From Castor canadensis (Eukaryota > Chordata > Mammalia > Rodentia > Castoridae): a stretch of 64,000 nucleotides of DNA. The position numbers and the translations under genes are program-made. The stretch spans positions 17,544,501 to 17,608,500 of the forward strand of contig NC_133401.1 in the NCBI RefSeq assembly GCF_047511655.1, read 5' to 3'. Shown piece after piece: positions 43,630 to 57,367 of this stretch. Below the pieces are notes generated by a model, which did not search any database, had not been told where the DNA came from, and saw only the letters and a program-made list of their open reading frames with translations. How positions within the stretch are numbered: position 1 is the stretch's first letter; the number at the start of each line of letters is the position of its first letter.

Positions 43630-43770
43630 AAGCCTTCTCTGACCCACAATAATGGGCCCCTTGTCTGAGCTTATGCTTACTATGGTACTTAATACTCAGT
43701 CTTTCAGTGACAGTGACCTCTTTCTTGTCTCTTTCTCCAACTGCATCTGCATTACCCAGGAATTTAAGCA
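43630..43770 (+). repeat. L2 remnant
   Basis: ccttctctgacccacaataa then tatggtacttaatactcagt follow the L2 3' order. Confidence 0.45.
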
Positions 43771-44369
43771 TCAGTGTTCAAGTAATGCTTCTGGAAGAAG
43801 TGCCTTCCATGACAAGAAGCTAGACTTCTGCTTGCCCCTCCTTGGACTCCACTTGGGGCTTCCTCCTGCCTGTGGGTGACAGTGACTGGTCTGATGTGAA
43901 ATAGCATGTACCCCTGAGAGTCACACCCATGCCAGGGAGAGAAGCCACCCCACACAGAGAGATGAGAGAGCACATTTCCTACAGGCTTATTCTTGGATTT
44001 GAGGCTCTCAGGGGTCCAATTTAGGAAAATGTTTGTTTTTAAAAATCTGTTTAAGTTATGTAGGGTAGTCTTTTCTTGTACTGTGTGCATGTGTTATAGC
44101 TCATTTTGCTATAACAGATAATGCATAGGTTATTTTAAACATGTTACTTAGTAACTAGTCAGTAATTATTAATTATCCAAAATGTGAATGCACCTCTGTA
44201 GGTGAGCACTGATACTGTCACATGGGCCTCCCGCATTTGGGTTTCATGCTCTTCACCCCACATGAATCAGGTGGGTGATGAGGTACTACATTATTTATTG
44301 AAACCACTGCCTCTGTCTTCAGAGGCAGACCTCTGAAAAACAAAATGAATTTGAGTTGCCTCTATTAGA

Positions 44370-44540
44370 CTCCAGGGCTGGAGTGGTGCTCAATTTTGAA
44401 TAAGGTGGAGGAGGCCATCGGCTCAATCACCTGTAGCACAAGAAAAAAAAAATGCAGATTCTAGGGCTGGAGGCGTGTCAAGAGTGGTGGAGTGCCTGCC
44501 TAGCAAGCACAAGGCCCTGAGTTAAAAAGAAAAAAACCAC
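44370..44540 (+). repeat. Two ID-like SINEs
   Basis: 44,375-44,450 (decayed) and 44,462-44,538. Confidence 0.72.
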
Positions 44541-44559
44541 ATTGTAAGCAGAGTTTATG

Positions 44560-44725
44560 AATTTGGGATCTATGGGTGCAGGGTGGCTGTGATGTGCTCA
44601 GATTATATGCTGAATGTGGGTCCTCTTTGTTTTCTGCGGAGAGATGGTCTATAGCTTTCATCAGATTCTCAGAGGAATCCATGACCCAGAAAAGCTTAGA
44701 ACCACTGGTTTAGAGTGACACTGAG
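44560..44725. mobile_element. Possible hAT-Charlie-type DNA transposon remnant
   Basis: The end reads aagcttagaaccactggttt, like the terminal repeat of hAT MER elements, preceded by gaggaatccatgacccagaa. Weak support elsewhere. Confidence 0.35.
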
Positions 44726-45904
44726 CCCATGGCCTCGTTTTGCCACTTTTTTCCCTATGGTTTTATGTTGGGCACTGTGTTTTGTTTTTCTCCTGCTTAT
44801 TACTTGGAGGGGTCCTTGGTGCAAAGAACTCTGCTGTGGAGCGTTTGAAGGAGGAATGTGTAAGTCATTCTTTCTGGAAGGCTGCTATCCTGGCTCTTAA
44901 ACTTCATCCTTTATATGAAGTCTTTATATCTGGAATAATGGTTATTGCTTTCCCAGGTAGAAGCATTCAGCCAGTAGTCCAGAGCCTGTGAGGCCAGTGC
45001 TGAACAATGGTCATATGGAACTGTGGGGGGTGCGGGGGTTGGGGGTGGGAGGCTGGCTTTCAGTGATGGAAAGATTATGAGTGCTCCTGGTCTCAAGGCA
45101 CATCTGTCACATACTGTCCTAGCTAGGGTCACAGGGGATAAGCTAGGAGTGCAGGGAAGAGGTTGTGTAGACTTGCTCTGTGCTTTATTGGCATTTCACT
45201 GTTGACTTACCCTGTTACCTCATTGGTGTGTTGCAAGCCTTTGCATGCGAGCCAGCGACAGATTGGGTGCTTAGGGCCACCACTTGAAATGCCACTGTGA
45301 TCCTGGCTTGCTCCGACTCTGCACTCACACAGGACTCTCAGACGACTGACTCCATTTCCCTGCTTTTCTGTGCACAAGAGTCCAAGGTTCCCTCTGCCCT
45401 GAGTCACTCGGCAGGTATTTATTGGCCAGTGGGGAGTGTGTGGCACCCACCTGGACCCTTGGACTGGCCTGTTTACTTGCCCGGGGTACAGGGAAATATG
45501 CTTGGCACTGGCCCTTGGGCAATGTCTTTGATCTCCCAGTTACCGACGTGGAGGAAAGGTTGTTCCCAGGGCACTAATATATAGATGGGCTTGGAGGGGG
45601 ACACACCAGAGCAACAAGCCCAGCTCTGCTGCTGTCCAGCTTGCTTGCCCTGGTTAGCCTTGGCTCTGAAGTGTAATGCCCTCCAGAAGTTGGTCCTACT
45701 GCAAGTCAGCTGCTTTGTGGCCCTGTGTCCTAGGGCCCAGGAAATGGAAGGGATGCTATTACTGGCTGGAGAGGATTATAGCTCTTGGAGCAATTCCCTC
45801 ACTTCGCTTATTCATTAAAAATGATGACCATGCCACTTAGAAGAAAGAGTAGTTTACTGCTATTCTGGCTAGAGGCAGTCATCAAGTGGTTTACATTTCG
45901 GGCT

Positions 45905-46005
45905 TTTTTTTTTTTTTTGGCAGCACTGGAGTTTGAACTCAGGGCTTCATGCTTGCTAGGCAGGCGCTCTTAACCGCTTGAGCCACTTCACCAGCCCTAG
46001 TTTTT
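45905..46005 (-). repeat. ID-like SINE
   Basis: T-run, then ggagtttgaactcagggctt. Confidence 0.88.
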
Positions 46006-46572
46006 TTTTTCCTAATGTGATTTGGCTTAGGCAAAAGTTCTTAATCTAGGGTTCTTGTATTTTTTCTGTAAGCACATTTTTCTGTTAGGGTGAAAATTTG
46101 CATCCAGTCACCTAAGGGATTGCTAACCTATCAAGAGTAAGAACTGGCTAACTGACTTGCTGGGTTGGTGCTCATTCGCAGTTGGTACCTGTGGTCCCGA
46201 AGTTACACATTAGAATATATTACTGAAAAGAGATCCTTCCTCCTCCTGAAGAATCCTCCATTGATTAAAACAGAGCAAGGGAAGCAAAGGGTTCTCTGAT
46301 CAAATCCTTTCTATTTAACATAGTTTAATCAAGAAATGTAACATACAAATACAAGAGATATGTACATGCACAAAAAGTGTGCATTCGCCAACTACCATGC
46401 AGTGTTAGTTGAAGTGAAAACTCAAGAAATGCTTTCATTTGCCTGGGTATTACCAGGAGACAGCAGAGTCACTGCTTATCAGCTGTCCTCAGAAGAGACA
46501 GTGCTGATTAGTATCACACCCCTCTGTTGCAGTCCTCAGGAGAACTTTTCCACATTAAAAAAGAACATAATG

Positions 46573-46800
46573 AAGCCAGGCACCAGTGGCTCATGCCTCA
46601 CACCTGTTATCCTTGCTATTTGGGAGGTTGAGATCAGGAGGATCAAGGTTGGAGGCCAGCCTGGGCAATTAGTTCGTGAGACCCTATCTCCAAACTAATC
46701 AGAGCAAAATGGACTGGAGGAGTGACTCAAACCAGAGAGTGCCTGCTTTCTTTGTAAGTCTGAAGCCCTGAGTTCAAACCCCAATCCCACAAAATAAAAG
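46573..46800 (+). repeat. Dimeric SINE, ataaccag-linker type
   Basis: Linker aaactaatcagagcaaaatg. Confidence 0.87.
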
Positions 46801-46944
46801 AACATAATAAAGACATAGCATGAATATTTTAAAAAGGTTTTATTTTTTGGTGGGGGGGTGGTCAATGAGGAGGTGGGACAAATAGTAGGAAAGAAAAAAG
46901 AGGCATCAGGAGGAAGTAAGAAACTGCTAAAGAATTAAATGCCA

Positions 46945-47165
46945 TTCTGGGCACCAGTGACTCATTTCTGTAATCCTGGCTACTCAAGAGGCAGAGATTA
47001 GGAGGATCTTGGTTTGAGGCCAGCCTGGGCAAATAGTTCATGAGACCCTGTCTCAAAAAAACCCACACAAAAAAGGGCTGGCAGAGTGGCTTAAGTAGTA
47101 CAGCATCTGCCTAGCAAGTGTGCGGCCCTGAGTTCAAACCCAGTACCACCAAAAACAAAACAAAA
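46945..47165 (+). repeat. Dimeric SINE with full ID unit
   Basis: Linker aaaacccacacaaaaaaggg, then a full-length tRNA-type unit. Confidence 0.88.
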
Positions 47166-47314
47166 AAGAACTAAATGCCATCTTTTTGTCCCCCATAGTC
47201 ACTGATCCCCAGATGTCACTCAGTCTTCTCATCCAGCAGGGACTTCTCACAAAATACTTTCCAGTTAGGTGGGACCACTTGTTTTCTATGGAACATGTGT
47301 TTAGGCTTATTTGT

Positions 47315-47425
47315 TTGTTTTTTTGAGATAGGGCCTCACTATGTAGCACAGGCTGGCCTCAAACTCATGATCCTCCTGCCTGTCCAGTGCTGGGATTACA
47401 GGCATGTACCACCACATCCAACTTA
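47315..47425 (-). repeat. B1-like SINE
   Basis: ttgagatagggcctcactat ... gctgggattacaggcatgta. Confidence 0.88.
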
Positions 47426-48454
47426 TGTTTAGGCTTTGTCAGCTCATAAGGTCCCTCTGCCTAGTGTCCCTTCCCCTGTCATACTGAGTAGGCGCTAATA
47501 GCTGGTTTTGGAACTAAAGTGAAGAATGGTACATGTGGTGCTTTCAGGGAGGAGAATGATGTAAGTTAAGATTGCTAAAGGTAGAAGAGCTATCAGGTGC
47601 TTGTGTGAAATCTGTGAGAGAACTTGGGAAACTTCTAGAGTCTTTGTGACAGACAGCTGGGGAGGCAGAAGAACCTGCTGTGAATTAGGAGGCAGGAGTG
47701 TGGGGAGCCTGTGGCCAGCAGAATGGCCTTGACCAAAGCATAGCACTTCTGGACTGGATTTATCTCCTTCGGAACAGCTTTGGGGTGCACATCTTGAGTT
47801 TATAGTAGAGTTGCTGAGCACTTACTGCGCACCAGGCTCTATTCTAGGTCTTGAGAATACTTCTGGCTTCTGTTCCAGGGAACGCATTGGCTGGGAAGCC
47901 AGGCCTTTCCAGCCCTGAGAATCTGTGAGCTTGTGATCTGGAGAACAGCCGGGCCTCTGCTTGGATGTTGTGAGGGTCAAATGAGATCGAGCTTTAAAGA
48001 TCATCAAGTGCTCGTTCTTGTTAACTAGGAATACTTCTCTCCCCTCTTGCCTTTGGCCTGTAATTTAAACAGAGACAAATGGTTGAAATTGGATAGAAGC
48101 CTTTTGTACCAACAGGAGGATGAACCAATGATCTCAGGGCTTAGGCAGATCTGAGGACTTAACTCTTTTGGTGATGGGTGAGTTCCTTGACTGGATTGGG
48201 CTTTGGACTTGCAATACCATCTTCCCCAGTGCAGAATTAATTCCATGAAGGTACATCATTTAAAATATTTTGGAAAGCTTTCCGAATGGGCTTTATTTCT
48301 GCCTTTCCATGAATTCTACACCCCCCCATTTTTTTTTTTTTTTTAAGGTTTCAGACTTCAGACTGACTGTCTCTGTCATTCTTAAACACAATTTCAAGTT
48401 AACAATTGGCTGTGTGTTAGGGAAAAATCAATCTTCTTACTGAGGCTTTTTTTT

Positions 48455-48740
48455 TCCTTTTTTCTTTTCAGTATGGGGTTTGAACTCTGGGTTTCATACT
48501 TTATTTAAGGAGGCACTCTGCTACTTCAGCCACGCCCCCAGCCCTTTTTGCTTTAGTTATTTTTCTGATAGGATGGCACATTTCGGGTCAGGCTGGCCTA
48601 GACTGAAATCCTCTTACCTGTGCCTCCCGTGTAGCTGGGATGACCGGAGGCCACACCCGGCTGGCCTTGAGCTTTAATCCTCCGGAACTATACCTCTAGA
48701 ATGGCTGACATTGTAGGCATAGGCCACTGTGTTTGGCTTT
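48455..48740 (-). repeat. ID-7SL composite SINE, diverged
   Basis: ggggtttgaactctgggttt, then two 7SL-type antisense parts. Confidence 0.7.
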
Positions 48741-48799
48741 TTTTTTCCCATAAATTCAAATTGTTCTCTTAAGAGAAATTTTAATTAAAAACAACCGAT

Positions 48800-49110
48800 C
48801 ATGTTGGTGGATGCCGGTAATCCCAACACTTGAGACAGAAAGACTGAAAATTCAAGGCCAGAGCTAGGCGCTGGTGGCTCACCTAGCTACTCAGGAGGCA
48901 GAGATCAGGAGGACTGTGGTTCAAAGCCAGCCCGGGCAAATAGTTCTCGAGACCCTATCTTGAAAAATCCTTCACAGAAATAGGGCTGGTAGAGTGGCTC
49001 AAGGTGAAGGCCCTGAGTTCAAGCCCTAGTACTGAAAAAAAAAAAAAAAAAAGAAAAAGAAAATTCAGAGCCAGCCTGGATTTTTTGAGACCCTGTCTCC
49101 AAAGAAATAA
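48800..49110 (+). repeat. B1-like SINE split by a deleted-ID dimer
   Basis: Dimer 48,868-49,060, inserted between the B1 parts 48,800-48,865 and 49,065-49,110. Confidence 0.75.
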
Positions 49111-49368
49111 AATTGTAAAAAATGATTGATTGGTGGGCTTTTGTAGGTGCTGGAACCCAGGAGTTGTACCCCAGCCAAGGCACACCTCTAGCCCTTAAGA
49201 TTGTCCCCATGCCCCCAAAACAAAGAGCAAGTGATGCAATCAGGACACAATCTGTTGCTTGTGGATTGCAAGGAAGATTTATTTTCCTTACAACCTCAGA
49301 CCTTATGAGCATTCCTCAAAATTGACTTTTTCATAAAGTTCTAAAGATTTTTCCTCATAAAGCTTAGA

Positions 49369-49393
49369 GTTTGTTTGTTTGTTTGTTTGTTTG
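49369..49393 (+). repeat. GTTT microsatellite
   Basis: Six GTTT units at the head of the next SINE. Confidence 0.92.
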
Positions 49394-49550
49394 AAAAAAA
49401 CAAACTCAGGGCCTATACTGTGAGCCATTCCACCAGCCCTTTTTAGTGATGGGTTTTTTTCAAGATAGGGTCTCAGGAACTATTTGCCTGGGCTGGCTTT
49501 GAACCACGATCCTCCTGATCTCTGCCTCCTGAGTAGCTAGGATTACAGTT
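49394..49550 (-). repeat. Deleted-ID dimer SINE
   Basis: Minus dimer following the GTTT tail. Confidence 0.86.
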
Positions 49551-49784
49551 TAGAAGGTTAGTTTTTTGTGTGGGGTAGCAATGTGAAATTTCTAAGGTAG
49601 CTTTGATTTATGAATAAAATGGTGCTTTTGGTCCATCCTCTGACCAGTTTGTGTTTTTTTTCTTTGAAATGTTAGCCATTTCACTGAGGCCATCATTGAT
49701 GCCCTGCCTCACACATTGGCCCTGCTTACACCCGCCTCAGGTGTGGAATTGACTTCATTTACACTCTGTCCTGCTGTTTTGTTT

Positions 49785-49838
49785 GTTTTTCCTTTGAGTG
49801 CTAGGAAGCACTCTGCTGAGTTGTGTCCCCAGCCCATA
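49785..49838 (-). repeat. ID-like SINE, truncated
   Basis: gtgctaggaagcactctgct then gagttgtgtccccagccc. Confidence 0.6.
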
Positions 49839-50659
49839 TTTATTACTTTTACACAGAGGAGGGACATGGATCTTTTCCTGCAGACCCCTGTGTTTTGTAC
49901 TGTTCTGTGAATAACTGTTGTTGAGTTGGAGCTGCAAGAGACTGATCTCCATTGGTTTTATTACCTCCTCATTGGGTTTTACCCTAGGTATTTTCATTCC
50001 TTTAAATTGAGACTGGTTTTCTTCTCATAGTAGTTAATTTTATCTTGTTCTCATTGGGGGCCATACTGCTCAGAGTTCATATGAATACTGATGTCTGAGG
50101 AGTCAGAATGAAGTGCTTTTTCTGGAGCCTTGCAGAAGTTACTTCCAGAATAGTGAAACTACATAATTGCCTTGCAGAAATATTTATTTATGATTGAAGC
50201 TTAAAGACAGTCATACCCTGTCTGTTCTCACTTTGGACTTGGTCTGTGTAGTTAACTATGGAGGAAGTCCTGTTTTTTCCATGAGGCTAGGTGCTGTCAC
50301 TGTTCCCATAGGGAGACATGATTCCTTCCAGCCTTAGCTCAGTGTTCTTACCTGCAGGCTGCAGAGGCTTTCTAGGCTTGCCCAGAAGCTGTAAGGGAAG
50401 GATGTAATGGGATTTTGAGCCATATAAAGCACGTGAACAAGACATGGCGGGGAGCATATCATCCAAGCTGTGTGTTTGGGCAGGGGAGAGCCTGTCTCCT
50501 CACGGTGGAGCTCTGCTGAAAGACTCAGGGGGCTGTAGCAGGAGAGCCTTTGTGTCCCCCAGGAAGCCAGGTATAACAGCTGCTGTTGTCCACTTTATCT
50601 GTGGCAGGACAGTGTTGAGAATAAGCTGCATGTGTGCTTTCAGGGGTCCACAGCTGGGG

Positions 50660-50760
50660 CCATGTGAGCTATGCCTGGTGATCGCCAATGAGTCACTTGA
50701 ACTCTCTGAGACTGCTTTCTCCTCTGTAAAAAGGGATTGGGTATTACAGAGTGACACGTC
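50660..50760 (+). repeat. MIR remnant
   Basis: atgagtcacttgaactctct then tctcctctgtaaaaaggg is the MIR 3' core order. Confidence 0.6.
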
Positions 50761-51884
50761 GTTACACGTGTGCGTTACTTATTTGGTACTGTGCTTGGCC
50801 AACTCAGGAATATATGCTATTATGTATATGAAAGGCAGATGACCAAGTGAAAAAGTGAGAGAGGAATTGAGATTGAGACGTTGATTGTATTTGAATAAGG
50901 CAGTTTGAGGGCCTCTTCCTTAAGGTTCAAGTGAGAAGACTTGAACCTGGGATGCGACTCCTGCTGTAATACCTGATGCAGGAAAGGCCTGCAGTGCATG
51001 AAACAGGTAAGCCTGTAGCCCCTTCTTAGGAAGAGCTGGCGTAATTGTCGAGCGGTGACATTGTTATCCTTGCCTGCTATCTAGGAGGCATCTAGAAGTC
51101 GCATTCACTAGGCCTTCCATTCTCTGTGAGGAATGCACGTACTCAGTGCCTGGGAACTGCTTCCTAGCGTTGTAGAAGCCACAGTGGACCAACTAACTTC
51201 ATCTGTTGGGCCTGTTGTCAAAGGAAGTGTGAAAATGACAACTGCCAGTGGCCCACCTTCACCGTCCACTGGAATCTGCAGGAGTGGGGTTGCTGTGGCC
51301 CTGAGCTCTGCACGTCCTCTGTAGGGTTAGCAGGTGATGTGCTGAAGGCCTGCTGTCTAGTGTTAGAGATGTCAGTCCTAAAATGAGGGCTTCACTGATT
51401 TCATACCATACTCCTAAGTGAATTTGATAGACGACTTCAATACTGACATGATCTCTGAGACTTTCACTGAGTTCTTTGCCATCGCAAGAAATGCACTGTT
51501 CTGGGCAGCAGATTGTAGTGGGGTTTCAGAATAGCCTCAGCCACAATCGGAGGCTCAGGGACAGCTCAGCAGGATGGGCTGAGAATCTCCATAGCACGTG
51601 CCAGCCGAACCAACTTGAGCACTCCCTCGGTGTTGGTTACATTTCATGAGGGGAAGGTTTGGGTCTTTGCTGGGCGCTTTGGATGGGATTTGTGTTTAGG
51701 TTGTTTATCAGAGTGATTCTATTTGCTTGGCTTTCACTCCGTCTCTGTGAATTCCAAAGCTGTATTAACTAAGCCATAGGCAGACACCAGATACCAGAGC
51801 GGGACCTACTGTGGGCTGGCGTGCAAGGAAGCACATAGATGCTCGCCACACAGATCCTGGCACTGCCTTCTACCTACAGCCTCA

Positions 51885-51980
51885 GCACACATGTGCTCAG
51901 GTGGCTGAGGCAGACAGTTGCAAGTTGGAGGCCAGCCTGGGCTATATATTAAGACCCCTGTCTGGAAAAGAAAATGAAGC
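51885..51980 (+). repeat. B1-like SINE, decayed
   Basis: gaggccagcctgggctatat. Confidence 0.7.
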
Positions 51981-52207
51981 TAAATATACAGCCAAACTAG
52001 TATTTTAACTTTCAGAACTCAAGAATTACATTAGAATATACCTAGGAAGAAATATTCTGGAATTTTGGTATTTTGGGATATTTCCCCAAAATTATCTTTA
52101 TTCTTTTTTCATTTTCCAGCTTAGGTAATATTGCTATTTTTATTTCCTTATTCTCTGCTCTTACTCCATCACTATTGATTCAAGAAAGTAGAAACCACTG
52201 TAGATAA

Positions 52208-52262
52208 TTTATTTTTTTGGTGGTACTCAGGGCCTCACACTTGCTAGGCAGGTACATTATAG
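52208..52262 (-). repeat. ID-like SINE, truncated
   Basis: ggtggtactcagggcctcac. Confidence 0.65.
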
Positions 52263-53255
52263 ATAATTTAGGAAAAAGGGACCCGGATGCCAGAGATTTG
52301 CATCAGAGGTGTTGGAGGGGCTGCAGGAGCAAAAGGAGGAAAAGAGTTGTTACCACGAGGCAGTTACGCTGCCCGTGGGCTGGAGTTCAGTAGTCTGCAC
52401 TCACAGGCGCTGCTGTGAAGCCAGCACTCCCAACTCCATGGTGCCGCTCAGGCCTGTGGTATGCCTGCATTCCTACGTGGTGGCTCATTGCTCCTCTTGC
52501 TGCTGTTGGAGACAGACCAGCAGCGGAAAATGTGGTGGATCCCTCTTCCCCCTCTTCCTGCCATCCAGTCTCCAGCCGTTGGTAGAGGAGTCTGAGAAGT
52601 ATAGTTTGTGGGCTTTCAGTGCAGAAGGGCAGGGAATGTGGTGTAGGTGCTTGGGGCTGATGGATTTGTCCTAGCGGGCATGGGCAGAGAGGCCTTCTTG
52701 CATGCAGAAACTGTGTGGATGGTAGATAGAGCAGAGGTAGAGTGGCATTTCAGACCCAAGTACTTCGACTGTGGAAGTGGGAATGCTCACGGCAGTGTTG
52801 GGAGCGGCTTACTGGAGCATGATTCTCGCTGAAGAAGAGTCAGAAATATGTCAGGAAGGGAGGCTGAGGTTTGAGTGTTATTATCAAATCACCCTATGGG
52901 ATTTCAAGACTAACCAGAGCACTGCACACAGTGAGGTGACCTGGACTAGTGAGGAAACTCGAGGTAGCTGAAGGTTTGGGATGAAAAGGCAGAACTAGGG
53001 TGATCGGGAGTGGAGCTGGGAAGGATTTTCCCTCCGAGACCGGCATGTAACTGGGCTAGCCCACGCCGGACTGGAGCAAGTGATTGGAATAAACTGCGAA
53101 TTCCGATTTTCTGTCTTTCTACGCTACTTGAACTTGTTGATGATGCCCTTGGGAAGGTCTTTGTTCTCTGTTTTTTAATGCATAAAACTCATCATGTTAT
53201 TCCGATTTCTCTTGAAGTGACATTAGATTCGCTTTAATCAAAAGTTCATTAGTAG

Positions 53256-53328
53256 CTGCAGGTGTAGCTCAGTGGTAGAGTGCCTGCCCGGCATGCGTGA
53301 GGCCGTTTTCCATCACCCCCACAACCCT
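53256..53328 (+). repeat. ID-like SINE
   Basis: gtgtagctcagtggtagagt; tRNA-like A box visible. No intact tRNA gene. Confidence 0.8.
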
Positions 53329-53439
53329 CCATTTGTAGTAAATTTGAAACCTGTGTAGCCTTTGTAGGGACCTTGATAGTTTGAGTAGCACTCTTATCAC
53401 TTAGAGATAGCTATGGTTTTCTCTTTAGACACAGTGTCA

Positions 53440-53560
53440 CTCATCCCATTTAGCAGGTATTTCTTGAGCCAGGTACTGTGTATTGCTGACATCAGAGGAG
53501 GAGCACAGATAAGGTATTATGCTCCCCTTTCTTGGCGCTAACAATGTAATGAGAAATAGA
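53440..53560 (-). repeat. L2-like remnant
   Basis: tagcaggtatttcttgagcc then aggtactgtgtattgctgac resembles the antisense L2 end. Confidence 0.4.
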
Positions 53561-56280
53561 CATTAAAAAATAACTTCAGAACTGCTGTTTGCTCTGCCTG
53601 AAAGTCCTCCCCCTACTCTCACCTTGGTGGCACCGCCTGCCTTTGTGGCATTGCTCTCATCCTCCTCCTCAGTAGGACCTACTGTGTCCTTTATAATTTG
53701 CACGACCCCTCCCACATGCCGAAGCTCGTACCCTGCTTCACCTTCCCATACTAGTGGCACGTGTACTGGTGCAAACGCGGGGCTTGCTCAGTGATTTTTC
53801 TTGGATGGTCGAATGGATAAATGAGAATAGGTAAATGAGGAGGTCCAGGAACCAAAGGCAGGCCACAGTAGTTAGACACTAGTGGAGGAGGTAGGATGCA
53901 GAGATGAGACCACACAGGGACTTAAGTGTCTTAAAAGAGATTGGGGTTTGGTATGAGAGCCAAGGGAACTGTGAGCAGCTGTAAGCAGGGGACTAACAAG
54001 ATGGGACCTGCTGTTCTGAGGTGTTCGGTTTGCAGAGAACGAGAGTGGACATAGGAAGGTGCATGTGAGCCTGTAGAGCAGGCCAGCTAGCTTCCCTGTT
54101 GAATCCAATTGACCATGCCGCAACAGGGAATGAGTGCCATCAGTCTGGTTGTAGTCCCATGCATTAGCCCCAAGAGCTCTACCTGCTTCCCTGAAGTGTC
54201 CAGAGATCCTCCTTTCTATTTGTGTGTGCCTTCTCCCCTCACGCAAGATTTAATGACCTAGCCGGGCTACTCTGCAGGTATTCTACCATGAAGACGTTCT
54301 GATCACCTGTTCCAGAGTTCTTCTGGATCACTTGCTGGCTCAGTAGGTGGCTCTTTAAACTTTGGGTCAGCCATTTTTGAGAGTATCTGTCCTAGTAGTT
54401 CTTGCTGGAGGCACTTGAGCCTCTAGTTACTTGAAGGTCTTTGTGCCTTAGCTGGCTAAAGTTGACCAGCTTGTGATAGGCAGGAATGTCTCTGCCTCCT
54501 GACATGGTCACTGGCAAGATAGTGGAGCCAGTCCTTGATAAATGTCACTTTGGGATAATAGTAATTGGGTACTTAGCATTCTTGGCATTCTTAAGGAATG
54601 ATACAGGTTTATGGCCTTTTCATTAAGTTTTTAAAGTCGAATGGCCTTTAATTAGAAACAAGCACATATAAAAACCTATGACTGCAGACAACACTGGCCT
54701 CGCTGTGTTAGACCAGAGTGGTGTGTTCCCATCGGGATGTGGTGGGAGTTGGGGGTGGTGGGGAACGGGTACAAGAAGGCTGGCTAGCCAGCCGGTGCAA
54801 GTCAGCCTCCTCCTGCCATCTGCTTGTGGCGGCCTTCCCTTTGGATGGAATGTGGACTTACAGCTTTCCAGCTCAGTTGACTTCTGTGTGTGGCTGACTT
54901 GGCTTTTCGTTCTCATGAGTCAACTGGTTGAATCGAGCTTTCTGCTAAATAGTCATAAGGAAAATGGAGTTGAGTTGCTCAAGGTTTTTGAACTTACATA
55001 ATAATGAGACTTGATAGCCTTGGTGTATATTTTTATCACCATTTTGAAACGACCCATTGTGATGTTTTAAATGCAGTTGAAGAATATATAAGTGCAATGA
55101 ATAAAGTCATTACAAAACAGCCTTCCTTCCCTTACAGAACACATGCACACAGTAAGAAAAACCTCACCTTATTCTACTGTGTATGATTCTTCATTGAGCA
55201 GAAAGGCTCAGTAAGGTATGTGTCATCTAAGTGTGACCCATGGCATCCTTGATGAAGACGACTACAGGGCTGGTGTGTTTGGTGTGGCATTTTGGTATAA
55301 ACAAGTTTTGTAAGTTTACATGCCTACACCTGCACTCTTAGAGCTAACGGCTGGAAGGGGCTGCCATGTTATAGACAGCAAAATCAGGCCTGCAGAGGGG
55401 CGCCCAGGCGGGTTTTTTTCTGAGCAGAAAGTGAACCAGCAGGTGGACTTGGGCATGGCAGTGGTTAGAGCTGCTGAGGAGATGTACCTGCTAGGCTCCA
55501 AGTCCTGCCATGAAGCCACGCCTCACAGCTTCAGCTCCCCATGGTAGCTGCTGTGGTGGGCAGGCGGGCGGGCAGGAGGCCTGTGCAGAGGGCTCATGAT
55601 GGGGGTGGACTTCTCTGTTCCATTCCTTCTGTGTAAATGAGAAGCCAGCAGTTGCTTTGTGTTTTTGGTATTTTACTACTGCTCAAAAGAAAGGAGCTGC
55701 CCTGTGCGCCTCCCTGGGCCATGTGTCACAGGGGATTGGGAGGTGAGCTGACAGGGAAGAAGCAGTGCTGGCATTGTGTGTGGGTGTCACTGAGGCAGGT
55801 ATGTGTGTTCTGACGGCTTGACCAAGGAACAAGGTGTCTGAAGGAGGTCAAGGTGACTTCCTCTAGCAGGTAGGAAGAGTAGGCCAGGCCTGTTTTCGTT
55901 GTCAGGGCTGAGGGCTACAACACAATAAGCCATGACTCATTGATCTTCAAGAAACCATTGGCCAAGCACTTTCTAAGGAATGGTGGATGATAAGAAGGAA
56001 CTTGTTACTATTCTGGCCTGTTATCTAAAGGGAAATCATGAAATCATTTTATGGAAAAGCCATTTATTACATTCTTTATATGGTAGCAGCTGTTTCCTTA
56101 GCTACTCCCAGCTACCAGCAAGACGTACTTTGTGGTTTCAAATTGATCTTTATGTATTAAGGGGTGGACAGGTGTTACATAGGACAGGTAGATAAGCAGA
56201 ATCTCACAAAATATTCTTAGGGTGGGGTAGACATTATTGCTGTAATAATAAGTACTATGGTATTAGCATAATGTCACTCT

Positions 56281-56396
56281 TTTTTTTCTTTTTTTTTTTG
56301 AGACACTATATAGTCCAGGTTGGCTTCAAACTCACAGTCCTCCTACCTGTGCCTCCTCAGTGCTGGAATTATAGGCATGCACCACCAGACACAGCC
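56281..56396 (-). repeat. B1-like SINE
   Basis: T-run then gagacactatatagtccagg. Confidence 0.82.
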
Positions 56397-57367
56397 TGAA
56401 CATCACTTCTTTTTGACCCTTTCCTAGTCATTTTTATTCTTGGATCTTGGTTCATCATCCCCACACTTGCTGGGCACAGGATAGCACAGGGCTGGCAGGG
56501 ATGAGGACAGCTTCTGGGGCTGCCTTCCTTGCTCCTGGCAGGCTCCACGTCTTGCTGAGGCAGCTGGCTGCCAGCCGTGCCCAGCTCAGCCTGCCTTGTA
56601 GGGGCTTCCTTCCGTTGTCCAGCCAGAGGCCCTTTTCAGTTAATCTGGAGAAGAATCTTAGGAATCTTTTTCAATTCAGCCAGCTTTCTTGAGATTCTGC
56701 TGCTTATTTATCTTCCCTTTCCCTTTGGCCCACTCCCTTGACAGGGAGCCCCAGGGTCATCGGTTTAAGTATGGGCAGGAAATTACGGTCTTGAGCATAG
56801 TCAGAATGATTCTGGCTCCCGGCGCTTCCTGTGAGCCACCACTAAATTGCACAGCCTGGGCCCGACAAGGCTTTTCAAAGCAGCGCTCACCAGCCGGTGT
56901 CAGCATTTCCATCGCTGACATTCGTTTGCTGTGACCAGGTTGGATTTGGCCTTTGCATGCCTGGGAAGTGCTTGCCCAAGAGAGTGAAAGAGCAGGCCCA
57001 GAGGGGTGGGAGTGGGCCTTCAGAAGGACCTTCCTCACCCAGACTGCCCTGCTATGCTCTTGCTCAGGAGCCACTGGCTTCTCAGAGGGCGAATGCTGTA
57101 CTCTAGCCCCTGCCCTCCAGACTTGCCTGGCCTTTCCTGGGTGGCATTGGGAGGCCAGAGCACTGAACTGGGCTCCTGGCTGACCAGCTGCTTCCTTTCT
57201 CACTCTCACTGTCACTAATCTGGAGAGGCTTCTGAGTGAGAAGAAAGGATTTGGGGGACAAATGACATGTCTCTTTTTAACTCTTGTCCCTGGGCAAAAG
57301 CTTGAGAATTAGACTATCAAATATTTAAGTATCAAATAGCTTTTTGAATTTTTTGAAAAAGCTGTAG

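Larger units (their letters stand above)
49841..56284 (+). other. Presumed intron 1 segment, SINE-poor
   Basis: Over 6.4 kb there are only short SINE pieces (51.88, 52.21, 53.26 kb), a MIR near 50.7 kb and an L2-like scrap near 53.45 kb. The remainder is single-copy, about 45-50% GC, with no exon or conserved motif that I could recognise. Confidence 0.6.

Noticed and set aside
53256-53328. Candidate tRNA gene
   Set aside because: Only the A-box-like half matches; the rest is the standard ID-like SINE body without a cloverleaf.
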